From NCBI RefSeq assembly GCF_020379485.1, contig NW_026014779.1, positions 38,630 to 102,629 of the forward strand: a DNA stretch of 64,000 nt, in the 5' to 3' direction. Position numbers and translations under genes: made by a program. The number at the start of each line of letters is the position of its first letter. Position 1 is the stretch's first letter. This DNA comes from Brassica napus (Eukaryota; Streptophyta; Magnoliopsida; Brassicales; Brassicaceae). Shown here piece by piece: positions 1 through 10,051 of the stretch. Below the pieces are notes generated by a model that had not been told where the DNA came from, made no database searches, and saw only the letters and a program-made list of their open reading frames with translations.

Positions 1-1619
1 GGCTATTGCCGCCTGTTCGTCGAAAATCTTGAAGGAGCAGCGCTCGAATGGTTCGCACGCCTTCGTCGCAACACCATCGGGAGTTTTCGACAGCTCGCAT
101 CGGAATTTCTCAAACAGTACTCTGTATTCATAGACAGAGAAACCTCCGATGTTGACCTCTGGAGTCTCTCCCAGAGGGAAGACGAACCCCTCCGCGAGTT
201 TATCAGTCGGTTCAAGCTGATAATGTCCAGGGTCAGCGGGATAAGCGACAAAGTGGCCATCGACGCGCTGAGAAAGACGCTCTGGTACAAGTCGAAATTC
301 AGAAAATGGATAACTCTCGACAAACCGCGAACGATCCAGGACGCCCTCCACAAAGCAACGGACTACATCATAGTCGAGGAAGAAACTAAAGTCTTATCGC
401 AAAAACATAAGCCGGCAAGACCATCCTCGAAAGACGCAGATCCGAAGGGAAAAAGAAGAACTCTCGTAACGACAAGTACGTCCATCACGAGGGGGAAGAT
501 CTCCAAGGGGCGCATAACTATGCGATCAATTCGGATCAAGGCCGGACCACGGGCAACACATGGACTCGCAATCAAGGGTATGACGAAAACACCTTCTGCG
601 AGTTCCACCAATCCCGAGGACACTCCACGACCAATTGCAAAGTCTTGGGAGCAAGACTGGCCGCGAAGCTACTCGCTGGAGAGCTTTCGGAAGTAACTAG
701 CGTCAAGGATCTCATCCTCGATTCTGATCGCCCTCCAAAGACGGATAGAAATCCGCCCGCTGAAAAATCCCCTCAACGAAACCAACCTGGGGATAAACGC
801 GGTAGGAGGCCGGATGACAAAGGGAACGATAACAATCGTCGCAGAGTCAATATGATCATCGGAGGATCACAATACTGCGGCGATACCGTGTCGGCCATCA
901 AGGCTTACCAACGGAAGGCAGAATCAAGTGCAAATTGGCCTACATGGTCTCCTCCTCGAGACGGCCAAAGTTGCTCGATCACCTTCACAGAGGAAGAAGC
1001 CGGCGGTATCGACCAACCTCACTGCGACCCGCTCGTCATAGATCTCGTCATACGGGATTTAGAAGTCGGAAGGGTACTCGTCGACACGGGAAGCACGGTC
1101 AACGTAATCTTCCGCGACACTCTCAAGCGGATGAGTATCGAACTCGGAGAAGTAATTCCGACGCCAAAACCACTCACGGGTTTTTCAGGCGAAGTGTCGA
1201 TGACTCTCGGATCAATCCAATTGCCAGTCATGGCCAAGGAGATCACAAAAATCATCGAATTCACGGTAGTCGATCATCCCGCTATCTACAACGTGATCAT
1301 GGGAACCCCATGGCTCAACGCCATGCAGGCAGTTCCGTCAACTTACCACCTGGGTCTCAAGTTCCCAACGCCGAGCGGAGTCGCGGCCATCTGGGGATGC
1401 CAAAACGGCAAACGCGCGAAGATAGATCGATCTTCAGCCAAAAGCGCCCCAGGAGAAGACAAAGTAAAATCGTCTATCGACGCAAACGCATCGGACGTCG
1501 AAGCTCGAGATAAATCCGAAGCCCACGCGACAACTCAACCGGAACATCTGGAAAATAGCGTCAACCCAGCCACGATCGACACGGTCAAGGCGGACATCGC
1601 GACATCTACCGCCGAGTAA
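1..1619 (+). pseudogene. gag-pro: Gag-protease of a Tat-lineage Gypsy element, 5' partial, frameshifted
   Basis: The frame is already open at base 1 and encodes a retrotransposon Gag core (motifs [33 protein letters not shown]) to about base 440. The same protein then continues one base back: after about base 450 the readable frame includes a zinc knuckle of form C-x2-H-x4-H-x4-C at 597-638, followed by a basic, Pro-rich linker. A single-base loss in the A/G-rich run near 445-460 best explains the shift. The retroviral-type aspartic protease follows, with the catalytic D-T-G-S at 1083-1094 and the late IMGTPWL motif at 1296-1316. The frame stops with TAA at 1617-1619 with no RT behind it. Gag would build the particle and the protease would process it. 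The frameshift and missing pol make this a decayed or trans-dependent copy. Confidence 0.8.
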
Positions 1620-2713
1620 GAACACTCGCGGCATGAAACAGAACTACGAGATGGCTTGATCCTCGAAAGGGGTACGTAGGCAGCTCGTCAAAAGGCGAGT
1701 TCAGCTATCCCCCTCTCTAAAAAGGGGGGGGGAGTGGGTGCGTATACTCGTATACTCCCACTTAGAAAAATCTTCATTATTGTAATCGAGTTTTTAGAAA
1801 CTTCAAAAACTTTTACTACAATATACGTTGTCCTTTTTATCGAAAACGTTTACGCTTCAGTAAAACACAAAAGAAACTTTCAGGACACGCCTGAAAACGT
1901 TAAGACTCTTGTCTGCGGCCCCTTCCGGCCCAAAAATCGTAAAGATTATCATCTTTCAAACACGCAAAAATACGTATAATCCTCGAAATAACTGCGAGAC
2001 GTCGCAAAAGTTAAAATTCGAGGACAATGCTAACAAATTGTCCGAACGCGACCACCAAAAACCTTACACCCCGTTCGTCGATTGGCCCCGACGAACACGC
2101 CAGCCGTCTTAAACAAACGCAATCCGATCACTCTTTTGATCTTTAAAAACGTCCAGCACAAGGACAAAAGCGCGCTACAACAAAAATCCGAAATTTTGGT
2201 TTAGCACTTCCAGTTGATTCTGAGAAGATGCTCGATTCGTACCATACAAGTCATATAAGCCGAGAACATATCGCGGACTTTAAATCGGTGCGAGTCAGGA
2301 AGAAATCGCAACAGGAAAAACGATAGCCGGCTAGTCACCGCACAAACCTTAACCGAAAGTAAACCTAGGTCTTGCCCTAAACCCAACGCTCTGGTCTCAA
2401 ACATCTCAAGGCATGATATCTAAAAGATACGAGATCCTAAACCATGTCTCTCCGTTCATATCTCAATGTTCTCGAAAATCGTAAAGATAAGTAAATTTTT
2501 ACGAAAATCACGAACGAACCAACAGATTGAACGTCTAATCAGAACTAAATACGAGACGACAACTCGTATTTACTTCAACCCTACTCAGGAAAACTCGAAA
2601 CAAAACATTTATCATATAAATAAACCGCGTAAAGCGGCAAGGGATTCAAAGCCACCAACGGCCAGTCCCGGTAAATACAAATACGGCCATCTAGGCCTAA
2701 ACAAAATCCAAAT
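1620..2713. other. Non-coding interior of the Tat element between protease and antisense gene
   Basis: AT-rich sequence with no frame showing pol motifs. A conspicuous poly-G run lies near 1724-1733, just after a short inverted motif around 1680-1710 (CAGCTCGTC... / ...GGCGAGTTCAGC). RT, RNase H and integrase, normally found here, are absent, so this is either replacement sequence typical of large non-autonomous elements or the scar of a deletion. Nothing else recognised. Confidence 0.5.
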
Positions 2714-4521
2714 TCAAAGGGCCACACTTGGCCGAAAACAGATAAAAGGATAACTAATCCGCCCCTCATAATCCAAAGTCAAAGTCCCCGACAACGAAGC
2801 GCCGAACGCATCCGCGGGACGATCCACTTCCTCGCCACCATCGGGAAACCCGGTCGGAACCTCCTCGGTATCAGGGGAAACCGGGATGGAATCCCAGAAC
2901 CCTTGAATCTTCTCGTCAATCGGAGGGATAAGCGCCTCAGCATGGGCACGTTCACTCATCCCATTCTTCATCAAGCTCATTTCCTCTTCAAACACATAGT
3001 CATCGGCTCGCGTCCTCCAAAGACTTCCGACCGAACCGCGGCACTCGCGAAAGTCACCCACCGAGGTAAAGGCATTCTTGAGGTTCCCATACTCAACCTG
3101 GAATTGAGATGCGCGAGTCTTCATCACCTCGACGATTTCTCTTTTGCCTTTCCTCTCCGCTTTACGAACAGCCCGCGCATGGTCACGAGTAAGTTGCGCC
3201 TCTCGCTCCAGCATCTCGCCTTGCACGCGAGCGAGATCCCGCTCCGCTTTCTCCGCTTTAAAGCGGTAGACCATGGCTTCTCTATGGCCCGCCTCAATGG
3301 CCGAGCCCAGCAGGCTCAGGCCCTGCAAAATCGATTGACATGTTATAAATATATACACAGGACAATCACCAAGAAATCCTCAAAAACTAACCCCATTGAT
3401 GATGCGAGATCCCTCTGCAACGACTCTCGGCCTCGCCGATTCTTTCGTAGGAGGAGGAGCATCGAAACCCGGTGGCAGTCCAGCAAAGAAGTCATCGAAA
3501 TCCGGAACAGGGGCCTCGCTCGAACCGCTCCCATCGCCGTAAGCAAGGTTCGGATCCCATCCTGGAAGCATAGAGTCATCCATCGAAAACTCTATGTCGC
3601 CAAGATCGACATCTTTTCCCTTCCAAGAGCTCGACTCCGGCACAGCCGTTGGAGCTTCGACGGGATTCTGGTCGTCAGGACCGGGTTGCACGAATCTCAG
3701 TGCCTTTCGAACCCTCTTCGGCGTAAAAGAAGTCCAGAAGAAGGGACCATTCCTGAGAAGATCCCTCACCGAAATGATGTCCTCGGGGAACGGAGCAAAA
3801 GGGTTGATGAAGGGACGATCATTCGGCAACCTCCGGAACAGTGGAATGCAACTCTCTTCGACGGATGCAGCGTCTATACGAACGAAGAAAAAGAACTTCT
3901 TCCACGAGTTGAAGTTCGAAATAAACTTCTTAACCACTGACATAAATTTCCGAGGGACCAACCTATGCTTATCCGTATCTCTGACAAGTTGAAGCCTCAA
4001 AAGCATTTCATAATGATCGACGGAAAGGGAAAGGCCATGCTCGTAGCTTAGGATCAGGATCCCAATAAGATGCTGAATGGCAAGGGGAGTCAACTGACTT
4101 ATCGCAACTTTGAAACGATCCAACACTCGGACGAGAATTTTGGGTATGGGGAACCATAGGCGACAACGCACTACGAACGCCTCATAGCAAGTAAAGTAAC
4201 CCTCCGGGGGGCTGTTAGCACATTCCCCGCGGCGGGGAACCCGGAACTCCACAGCATCCGGGATATGGTAGAACGATCGCATCATCGCGAGAAACTCGTC
4301 GGTAGTCCTACTTGCATCCTCTTCCTCGACTCCACGATGGACCAGGACCGGGAACGGCTTCTCCTTGGGAGGGGTCAATGAGCCATAATGAGCAACCCAC
4401 CATGCCTCGTTCTCGGCAGGATGCACCGAGTGAGGCACGAACTCCATCTTCGGAACGACGAGCTCTTCATAAGGACTCGCGGACGAAGACCCTTTTTCGC
4501 AATCTTTTTCTTGCTCGACAT
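2714..4521 (-). pseudogene. Antisense gene of the Tat element (putative gypsy type transposon family), copy 1, two exons
   Basis: Exon 1 runs from an ATG at 4521-4519 (start [11 protein letters not shown]) down to 3392 and exon 2 from 3322 to a stop at 2714. The intron, 3391-3323 (69 nt), starts GTTAGT and ends TTTTGCAG, and joins the exons in phase 0. Exon 1 carries the domain Pfam calls 'putative gypsy type transposon' (PF04195): motifs [36 protein letters not shown] and [13 protein letters not shown] in the first 150 residues after MEFVPHS (4447). Exon 2 encodes about 200 residues with a highly charged, probably coiled-coil stretch ([20 protein letters not shown]) and an acidic Pro-rich tail. 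A one-base shift lies between the ATG and the conserved body near 4490, so translation from that ATG would derail; a start at Met 4447 would avoid it. Molecular function unknown. Confidence 0.7.
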
Positions 4522-4768
4522 CTTTACACTTCTCTTGAGAGAATAGAGGAAAAGGGTGGAGAGAAAGATAGAAAGTTTTTTTTTTTTAGAAAGATCTTAG
4601 AGAAAGACAAGAAAGTGAAAAAATTATGGAACAAGTTACCTCCCTTCTTATAAGACATAAGGATTTACTATTCAAGCTCGGACTTTCGGATATTAATTCC
4701 ATCCATCACGCCTAACTTGCCAAACATGCCTAACCGCACGCTAAGATCCTACGATGCATGATCCTAAC

Positions 4769-4784
4769 GGGCTGGGGGGCTAAC
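4769..4784 (+). other. Polypurine-like tract preceding the Tat 3' LTR, copy 1
   Basis: GGGCTGGGGGGCTAAC lies immediately before the TGTTGGGG start of the LTR, the place where plus-strand DNA priming occurs in LTR retrotransposons. It supports reading the LTR at 4785 as a 3' LTR of a + strand element. Same arrangement in copy 2 just before 8697. Confidence 0.6.
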
Positions 4785-5005
4785 TGTTGGGGTCAAAAAC
4801 GGTTACGACGGAATTACCACCCGAAAATCCTCGGAGATCGTATTTCCGAAAGAGATAGTAAAAGAAGAGATGTAATTTTGTAAAAATAACCAATACGAAG
4901 ATTTTACGAAAAAGTATCCTTTGGGATTCAAACCGAACAAACCAAGCTCGGTCACCACGTATACACGCCGTCCGATCGCTATGCAGCAACCAAACCTGAG
5001 CCAAA

Positions 5006-5339
5006 GCTCGGTCGCTACGTAGCGACCGAGCACTCGTCCCGCTCGGTCGCTACGTAGTGACCGAGCCCGAGCGATCGTCCCGCTTAGTCGCTACGTAGCG
5101 ACCGAGCTCAGCCAAGCTCGGTCGCTACGTAGCGACCGAGCGATCGTCCTGCTCGGTCGCTACGTAGCGACCGAGCAATCGTCCCGCTCGGTCGCTATGT
5201 AGCGACCGAGCTCGAGCCAAAGCTCGGTTGCTACAAGCCAAAGCTCGGTCGCTACGTAGCGATCGAGCACTCGTCTCACTCAGTCGCTACGTAGCGACCG
5301 GGCTGGAGCCAAAGTTCGGTCACTGTGTAGCGATTGAAC
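5006..5339 (+). repeat. Array of about nine 26-bp palindromes in the U3 of the Tat LTR
   Basis: Near-perfect palindromes with core CGGTCGCTACGTAGCGACCG start at about 5006, 5041, 5082, 5116, 5151, 5186, 5243, 5277 and 5314, separated by short spacers such as ACTCGTCCC or GATCGTCC. The first, fourth and fifth are perfect; the last is strongly decayed. Each could form a hairpin or cruciform and each contains TACGTA. They lie about 420-750 bp upstream of the LTR TATA box. Function is not visible from sequence. Confidence 0.9.
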
Positions 5340-5754
5340 CTTTCCGAACATCGATGCGACACCAATCCTTGCATTCTCGTCAGACCTTCGAATGCTATCT
5401 CCCGAAGACCGTAGCAAGCTCAGTCCATGTTTCCCGCTATTCTAATTCATCGATCAAACTTCGCGGATTAGAAACCGCGGAAAACTCGTAGTAAACATGT
5501 CAAGTCGGAAGACGGCCCAAAGGGACCTAAAACACGACTCGAGGCCCATCCTACGATTTTTCCTAACCAAAGCCCGTGAACCGCAGCATGGTTCACGCTT
5601 GGCCCACGAGGAAGGATAAATGTCAAGTTTCCGTGGATAAATACGGAAGTTTTGAAGATAATTGTGAAGATCGGGAAAAATGGAATATCTCCATTTTTAT
5701 GCTATGACGGCTTAAGGGCAGAAGAGTAAAAGCGTAAACCGACCTTGGAGCTAG

Positions 5755-5762
5755 TATATAAG
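5755..5762 (+). promoter_or_regulatory. TATA box of the Tat LTR, copy 1
   Basis: TATATAAG followed by GAGTCCTAG, well placed between the AT-poor palindrome region and the AATAAA at 5965. The identical motif is at 9668-9675 in copy 2. It would drive + strand transcription out of the 3' LTR. Confidence 0.6.
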
Positions 5763-6137
5763 GAGTCCTAGACGAGGAGCTGAGGGAGAACTTTTTCAGA
5801 GCAAACTTAGCACTTAGAGCAATTTTGGCAATTTTCCGTTTTTGTTATTTCGAGCTGCGACTCAATTAGGTTTAGCCGTCTTAAGGTTGCTAGAACTAGG
5901 AATCTCGCCGACAGCTCTCGAGCCCAGGCTTATACCTTGTTGTAACGCTCATACGCAGATTCGGAATAAAGATCTACTTTGCTCTCTTTTCGATTTCTTA
6001 TTTTTATCGTTGTTATTCTCGTGTTCTGATTGCTTGACGTGTGGTAATTAACAGATATCCGGGTCCTCTGGGAAATTAGGGTTTTCCTAGTTTCCTTATT
6101 TAAACGGAAATCGACAGTGTGAATTTCGGTTCCCACA

Positions 6138-6943
6138 ATTTCTCTTGAATTTTAATTCCTTTGTATCTGATTTATCTCTTTTTGATATAGGTTCATTGGA
6201 TTTGAGGACAAATCCTTTTGAAGAAGGAGGGAATGATAGACTGCGGTCCACGGATCAGTACATGGAGCCGAACCAGCATGGAGATCAGAACGTTCTGAAG
6301 ATTTCAACTGACGTTCATGTTTTTCACCATACTGACCAGACTGACCAGACACTGTACTGGACTGTCCCACATGCATCCGGATGGGAGCTTTGGCTGGAAC
6401 CATGGCCAGATGATCGATTTCACTGTACTGGACTTTGTCTTTACCGTCCTGTTTTCCATTTGATGAAGAACGGTCGAGACGGAATCGCATTCGGACGCAC
6501 GAATCCTGAGTTAGGTCATTGCTATACATTTCTGGACAGTACCGCATGTACCGCCCGGATGTCCGTATTGGAGCTCCAACATTATCCACAACATGATGAT
6601 GGAATTCACCAAACTGAAGCTTGGCTTTACCGCAATGTTTTTTATTCTAAGACCAACGATCGAGCCAGAATCCAAAACGGACGTACCAATTCTTCTCCAG
6701 TCCATCGCAACTCAATTTTGTACTGTACCGCACGTACTGCCCGTACGACCAGTTTGAGGCTTCATCAATACCCATGTCCAGACGATCGAATTCACCGAAC
6801 TGGAGCTCGTATTTCCCGTACTGATTGGCATTTTAAGAGCAACGGTCAAGACAGATTTGGATTCGGACGAGTGGAACTCAAGATAGGCCTTGACACTTCA
6901 AAACTGGCTACTTTGGACTGTCCTGCTTGTGTACTGGCCCAGT
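6138..6943 (+). mobile_element. 3' tail and truncated LTR of a second Gypsy element (copy 1)
   Basis: Directly after the Tat LTR, a reading in frame with 6145 ends SLDLRTNPFEEGGND, the usual C-terminal tail of Brassicaceae Gypsy polyproteins. The purine-rich GAAGAAGGAGGGAA follows, then an LTR starting TGATAG at 6234. The LTR is cut at 6943 where the tandem-duplication unit restarts, so about 700 bp of it is present. The long open frame through it (6145-7452) reads across LTR and duplication junction and is not a gene. The Tat element appears to have inserted next to, or into, this element. Confidence 0.65.
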
Positions 6944-8431
6944 CCGCGGCACTCGCGAAAGTCACCCACCGAGGTAAAGGCATTCTTGAGGTTCCCATAC
7001 TCAACCTGGAATTGAGATGCGCGAGTCTTCATCACCTCGACGATTTCTCTTTTGCCTTTCCTCTCCGCTTTACGAACAGCCCGCGCATGGTGACGAGTAA
7101 GTTGCGCCTCTCGCTCCAGCATCTCGCCTTGCACGCGAGTGAGATCCCGCTCCGCTTTCTCCGCTTTAAAGCGGTAGACCATGGCTTCTCTATGGCCCGC
7201 CTCAATGGCCGAGCCCAGCAGGCTCAGGCCCTGCAAAATCGATTGACATGTTATAAACATATATGCACAGGACAATCACCAAGAAATCCTCAAAAACTAA
7301 CCCCATTGATGATGCGAGATCCCTCTGCAACGACTCTCGGCCTCACCGATTCTTTCGTAGGAGGAGGAGCATCAAAACCCGGTGGCAGTCCAGCAAAGAA
7401 GTCATCGAAATCCGGAACAGGGGCCTCGCTCGAACCGCTCCCATCGCCGTAAGCAAGGTTCGGATCCCATCCTGGAAGCATAGAGTCATCCATCGAAAAC
7501 TCTATGTCGCCAAGATCGACATCTTTTCCCTTCCAAGAACTCGACTCCGGCACAGCCGTTGGAGCTTCGACGGGATTCTGGTCGTCAGGACCGGGTTGCA
7601 CGAATCTCAGTGCCTTTCGAACCCTCTTCGGCGTAAAAGAAGTCCAGAAGAAGGGACCATTCCTGAGAAGATCCCTCACCGAAATGATGTCCTCGGGGAA
7701 CGGAGCAAAAGGGTTGATGAAGGGACGATCATTCGGCAACCTCCAGAACAGTGGAATGCAATTCTCTTCGACGGATGCAGCGTCTATACGAACGATGAAA
7801 AAGAACTTCTTCCACGAGTTGAAGTTCGAAATAAACTTCTTAACCACTGACATAAATTTCCGAGGGACCAACCTATGCTTATCTGTATCTCTGACAAGTT
7901 GAAGCCTCAAAAGCATTTCATAATGATCGACGGAAAGGGAAAGGCCATGCTCGTAGCTTAGGATCAGGATCCCAATAAGATGCTGAATGGCAAGGGGAGT
8001 CAACTGACTTATCGCAACTTCGAAACGATCCAACACTCGGACGAGAATTTTGGGTATGGGGAACCATAGGCGACAACGCACTACGAACGCCTCATAGCAA
8101 GTAAAGTAACCCTCCGGGGGGCTGTTAGCACATTCCCCGCGGCGGGGAACCCGGAACTCCACAGCATCCGGGATACGGTAGAACGATCGCATCATCGCGA
8201 GAAACTCGTCGGTAGTCCTACTTGCATCCTCTTCCTCGACTCCACGATGGACCAGGACCGGGAACGGCTTCTCCTTGGGAGGGGTCAACGAGCCATAATG
8301 AGCAACCCACCATGCCTCGTTCTCGGCAGGATGCACCGAGTGAGGCACGAACTCCATCTTCGGAACGACGACCTCTTCATAAGGACTCGCGGACGAAGAC
8401 CCTTTTTCGCAATCTTTTTCTTGCTCGACAT
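6944..8431 (-). pseudogene. Antisense gene of the Tat element, copy 2, 3' truncated by the duplication junction
   Basis: The start ATG is at 8431-8429, exon 1 runs to 7302, the intron is 7301-7231 (71 nt, GTTAGT...TTTTGCAG) and exon 2 begins at 7230. After residues corresponding to GDFRECRG the frame enters the LTR of the neighbouring element at 6943 and ends soon after, so about 100 C-terminal residues are missing. The same one-base shift between the first ATG and the conserved body is present, so it predates the duplication. In this copy the frame of the conserved body is open further upstream (to 8570), but that extension is Lys/Phe-rich low-complexity sequence and unlikely to be native. 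Confidence 0.65.
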
Positions 8432-8696
8432 CTTTACACTTCTCTTGAGAGAATAGAGGAAAAGGGTGGAGAGAAAGATAGAAAGTTTTTTTTTTTTTAC
8501 GAAAGATCTTAGAGAAAGACAAGAAAGTGAAAAAATTATGGAACAAGTTACCTCCCTTCTTATAAGACATAAGGATTTACTATTCAAGCTCGGACTTTCG
8601 GATATTAATTCCATCCATCACGCCTAACTTGCCAAACATGCCTAACCGCATGCTAGGATCCTACGATGCATGATCCTAACGGGCTGGGGGGCTAAC

Positions 8697-10051
8697 TGTT
8701 GGGGTCAAAAACGGTTACGATGGAATTACCACCCGAAAATCCTCGGAGATCGTATTTCCGAAAGAGATAGTAAAAGAAGAGATGTAATTTTTGTAAAAAT
8801 AACCAATACGAAGATTTTACGAAAAAATATCCTTTGGGATTCAAACCGAACAAACCAAGCTCGGTCACCACGTATACACGCCGTCCGATCGCTATGCAGC
8901 AACCAAACCTGAGCCAAAGCTCGGTCGCTACGTAGCGACCGAGCACTCGTCCCGCTCGGTCGCTACGTAGTGACCGAGCCCGAGCGATCGTCCCGCTTAG
9001 TCGCTACGTAGCGACCGAGCTCAGCCAAGCTCGGTCGCTACGTAGCGACCGAGCGATCGTCCTGCTCGGTCGCTACGTAGCGACCGAGCAATCGTCCCGC
9101 TCGGTCGCTATGTAGCGACCGAGCTCGAGCCAAAGCTCGGTTGCTACAAGCCAAAGCTCGGTCGCTACGTAGCGATCGAGCACTCGTCTCACTCAGTCGC
9201 TACGTAGCGACCGGGCTGGAGCCAAAGTTCGGTCACTGTGTAGCGATTGAACCTTTCCGAACATCGATGCGACACCAATCCTTGCATTCTCGTCAGACCT
9301 TCGAATGCTATCTCCCGAAGACCGTAGCAAGCTCAGTCCATGTTTCCCGCTATTCTAATTCATCGATCAAACTTCGCGGATTAGAAACCGCGGAAAACTC
9401 GTAGTAAACATGTCAAGTCGGAAGACGGCCCAAAGGGACCTAAAACACGACTCGAGGCCCATCCTACGATTTTTCCTAACCAAAGCCCGTGAACCGCAGC
9501 ATGGTTCACGCTTGGCCCACGAGGAAGGATAAATGTCAAGTTTCCGTGGATAAATACGGAAGTTTTGAAGATAATTGTGAAGATCGGGAAAAATGGAATA
9601 TCTCCATTTTTATGCTATGACGGCTTAAGGGCAGAAGAGTAAAAGCGTAAACCGACCTTGGAGCTAGTATATAAGGAGTCCTAGACGAGGAGCTGAGGGA
9701 GAACTTTTTTCAGAGCAAACTTAGCACTTAGAGCAATTTTGGCAATTTTCCGTTTTTGTTATTTCGAGCTGCGACTCAATTAGGTTTAGCCGTCTTAAGG
9801 TTGCTAGAACTAGGAATCTCGCCGACAGCTCTCGAGCCCAGGCTTATACCTTGTTGTAACGCTCATACGCAGATTCGGAATAAAGATCTACTTTGCTCTC
9901 TTTTCGATTTCTTATTTTTATCGTTGTTATTCTCGTGTTCTGATTGCTTGACGTGTGGTAATTAACAGATATCCGGGTCCTCTGGGAAATTAGGGTTTTC
10001 CTAGTTTCCTTATTTAAACGGAAATCGACAGTGTGAATTTCGGTTCCCACA
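8697..10051 (+). repeat. 3' LTR of the Tat element, copy 2
   Basis: 1355 bp, TGTTGGGG to TTCCCACA, matching 4785-6137. The TATA box is at 9668-9675, and the polypurine-like tract (GGGCTGGGGGGCTAAC) immediately precedes it. It arose through the 3.9-kb tandem duplication, not by independent insertion. Confidence 0.85.
8919..9252 (+). repeat. Palindrome array in U3 of the Tat LTR, copy 2
   Basis: Same series of palindromes and spacers as at 5006-5339, shifted by 3913 bases, with the same imperfect members. The palindromes were not visibly corrected or expanded after the duplication. Confidence 0.9.

Larger units (their letters stand above)
1..6137 (+). mobile_element. Tat/Retand-lineage Ty3/Gypsy LTR retrotransposon, 5' truncated by the window, internally deleted
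   Basis: In order on the + strand this holds gag, an aspartic protease, about 1.1 kb without coding potential, a two-exon gene on the opposite strand, a G-rich polypurine-like tract and a TG...CA 3' LTR. No reverse transcriptase, RNase H or integrase is present, so the copy is non-autonomous. The Tat lineage of plant Gypsy elements is known to carry extra, sometimes antisense, genes between integrase and the 3' LTR, and this order fits. The 5' LTR and primer site lie outside the window. Its 3' half is repeated immediately downstream. Lineage assignment rests on protein pattern and gene order, not on a database search. Confidence 0.75.
4785..6137 (+). repeat. 3' LTR of the Tat element, copy 1
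   Basis: 1353 bp, starting TGTTGGGG and ending TTCCCACA, which are imperfect inverted ends. It contains the palindrome array at 5006-5339, a TATA box TATATAAG at 5755-5762 and an AATAAA signal at 5965-5970, so U3, R and U5 follow in the expected order. The same LTR recurs at 8697-10051, and a 5' fragment of it lies at 38285-38485. Confidence 0.85.
3036..6943 (+). repeat. Tandem duplication of 3.9 kb, unit 1
   Basis: This block (end of the antisense gene's second exon, the whole first exon, the Tat 3' LTR, and the tail and partial LTR of a second Gypsy element) is repeated head to tail at 6944-10857 with only scattered differences. The three boundaries at 3036, 6944 and 10858 share the 4-base string CCGC, suggesting microhomology-mediated duplication or unequal exchange. 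Confidence 0.9.

Noticed and set aside
2903..3940. Long + strand frames at 2903-3940, 3594-3992, 7263-7850 and 7504-7902.
   Set aside because: Shadows of the antisense gene on the - strand, which has the recognisable domain, intron and coiled coil.
5006..5339. CRISPR-like pattern of palindromic repeats with short spacers.
   Set aside because: It lies in a plant LTR, the spacers are themselves repeated and only 8-15 bp, the repeats are perfect palindromes, and no cas gene exists in the window.
6145..7452. A 435-codon + strand frame.
   Set aside because: It reads from a Gypsy polyprotein tail through an LTR and across the 3.9-kb duplication junction into the antisense strand of another gene. 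Only the first roughly 30 residues have a coding explanation.
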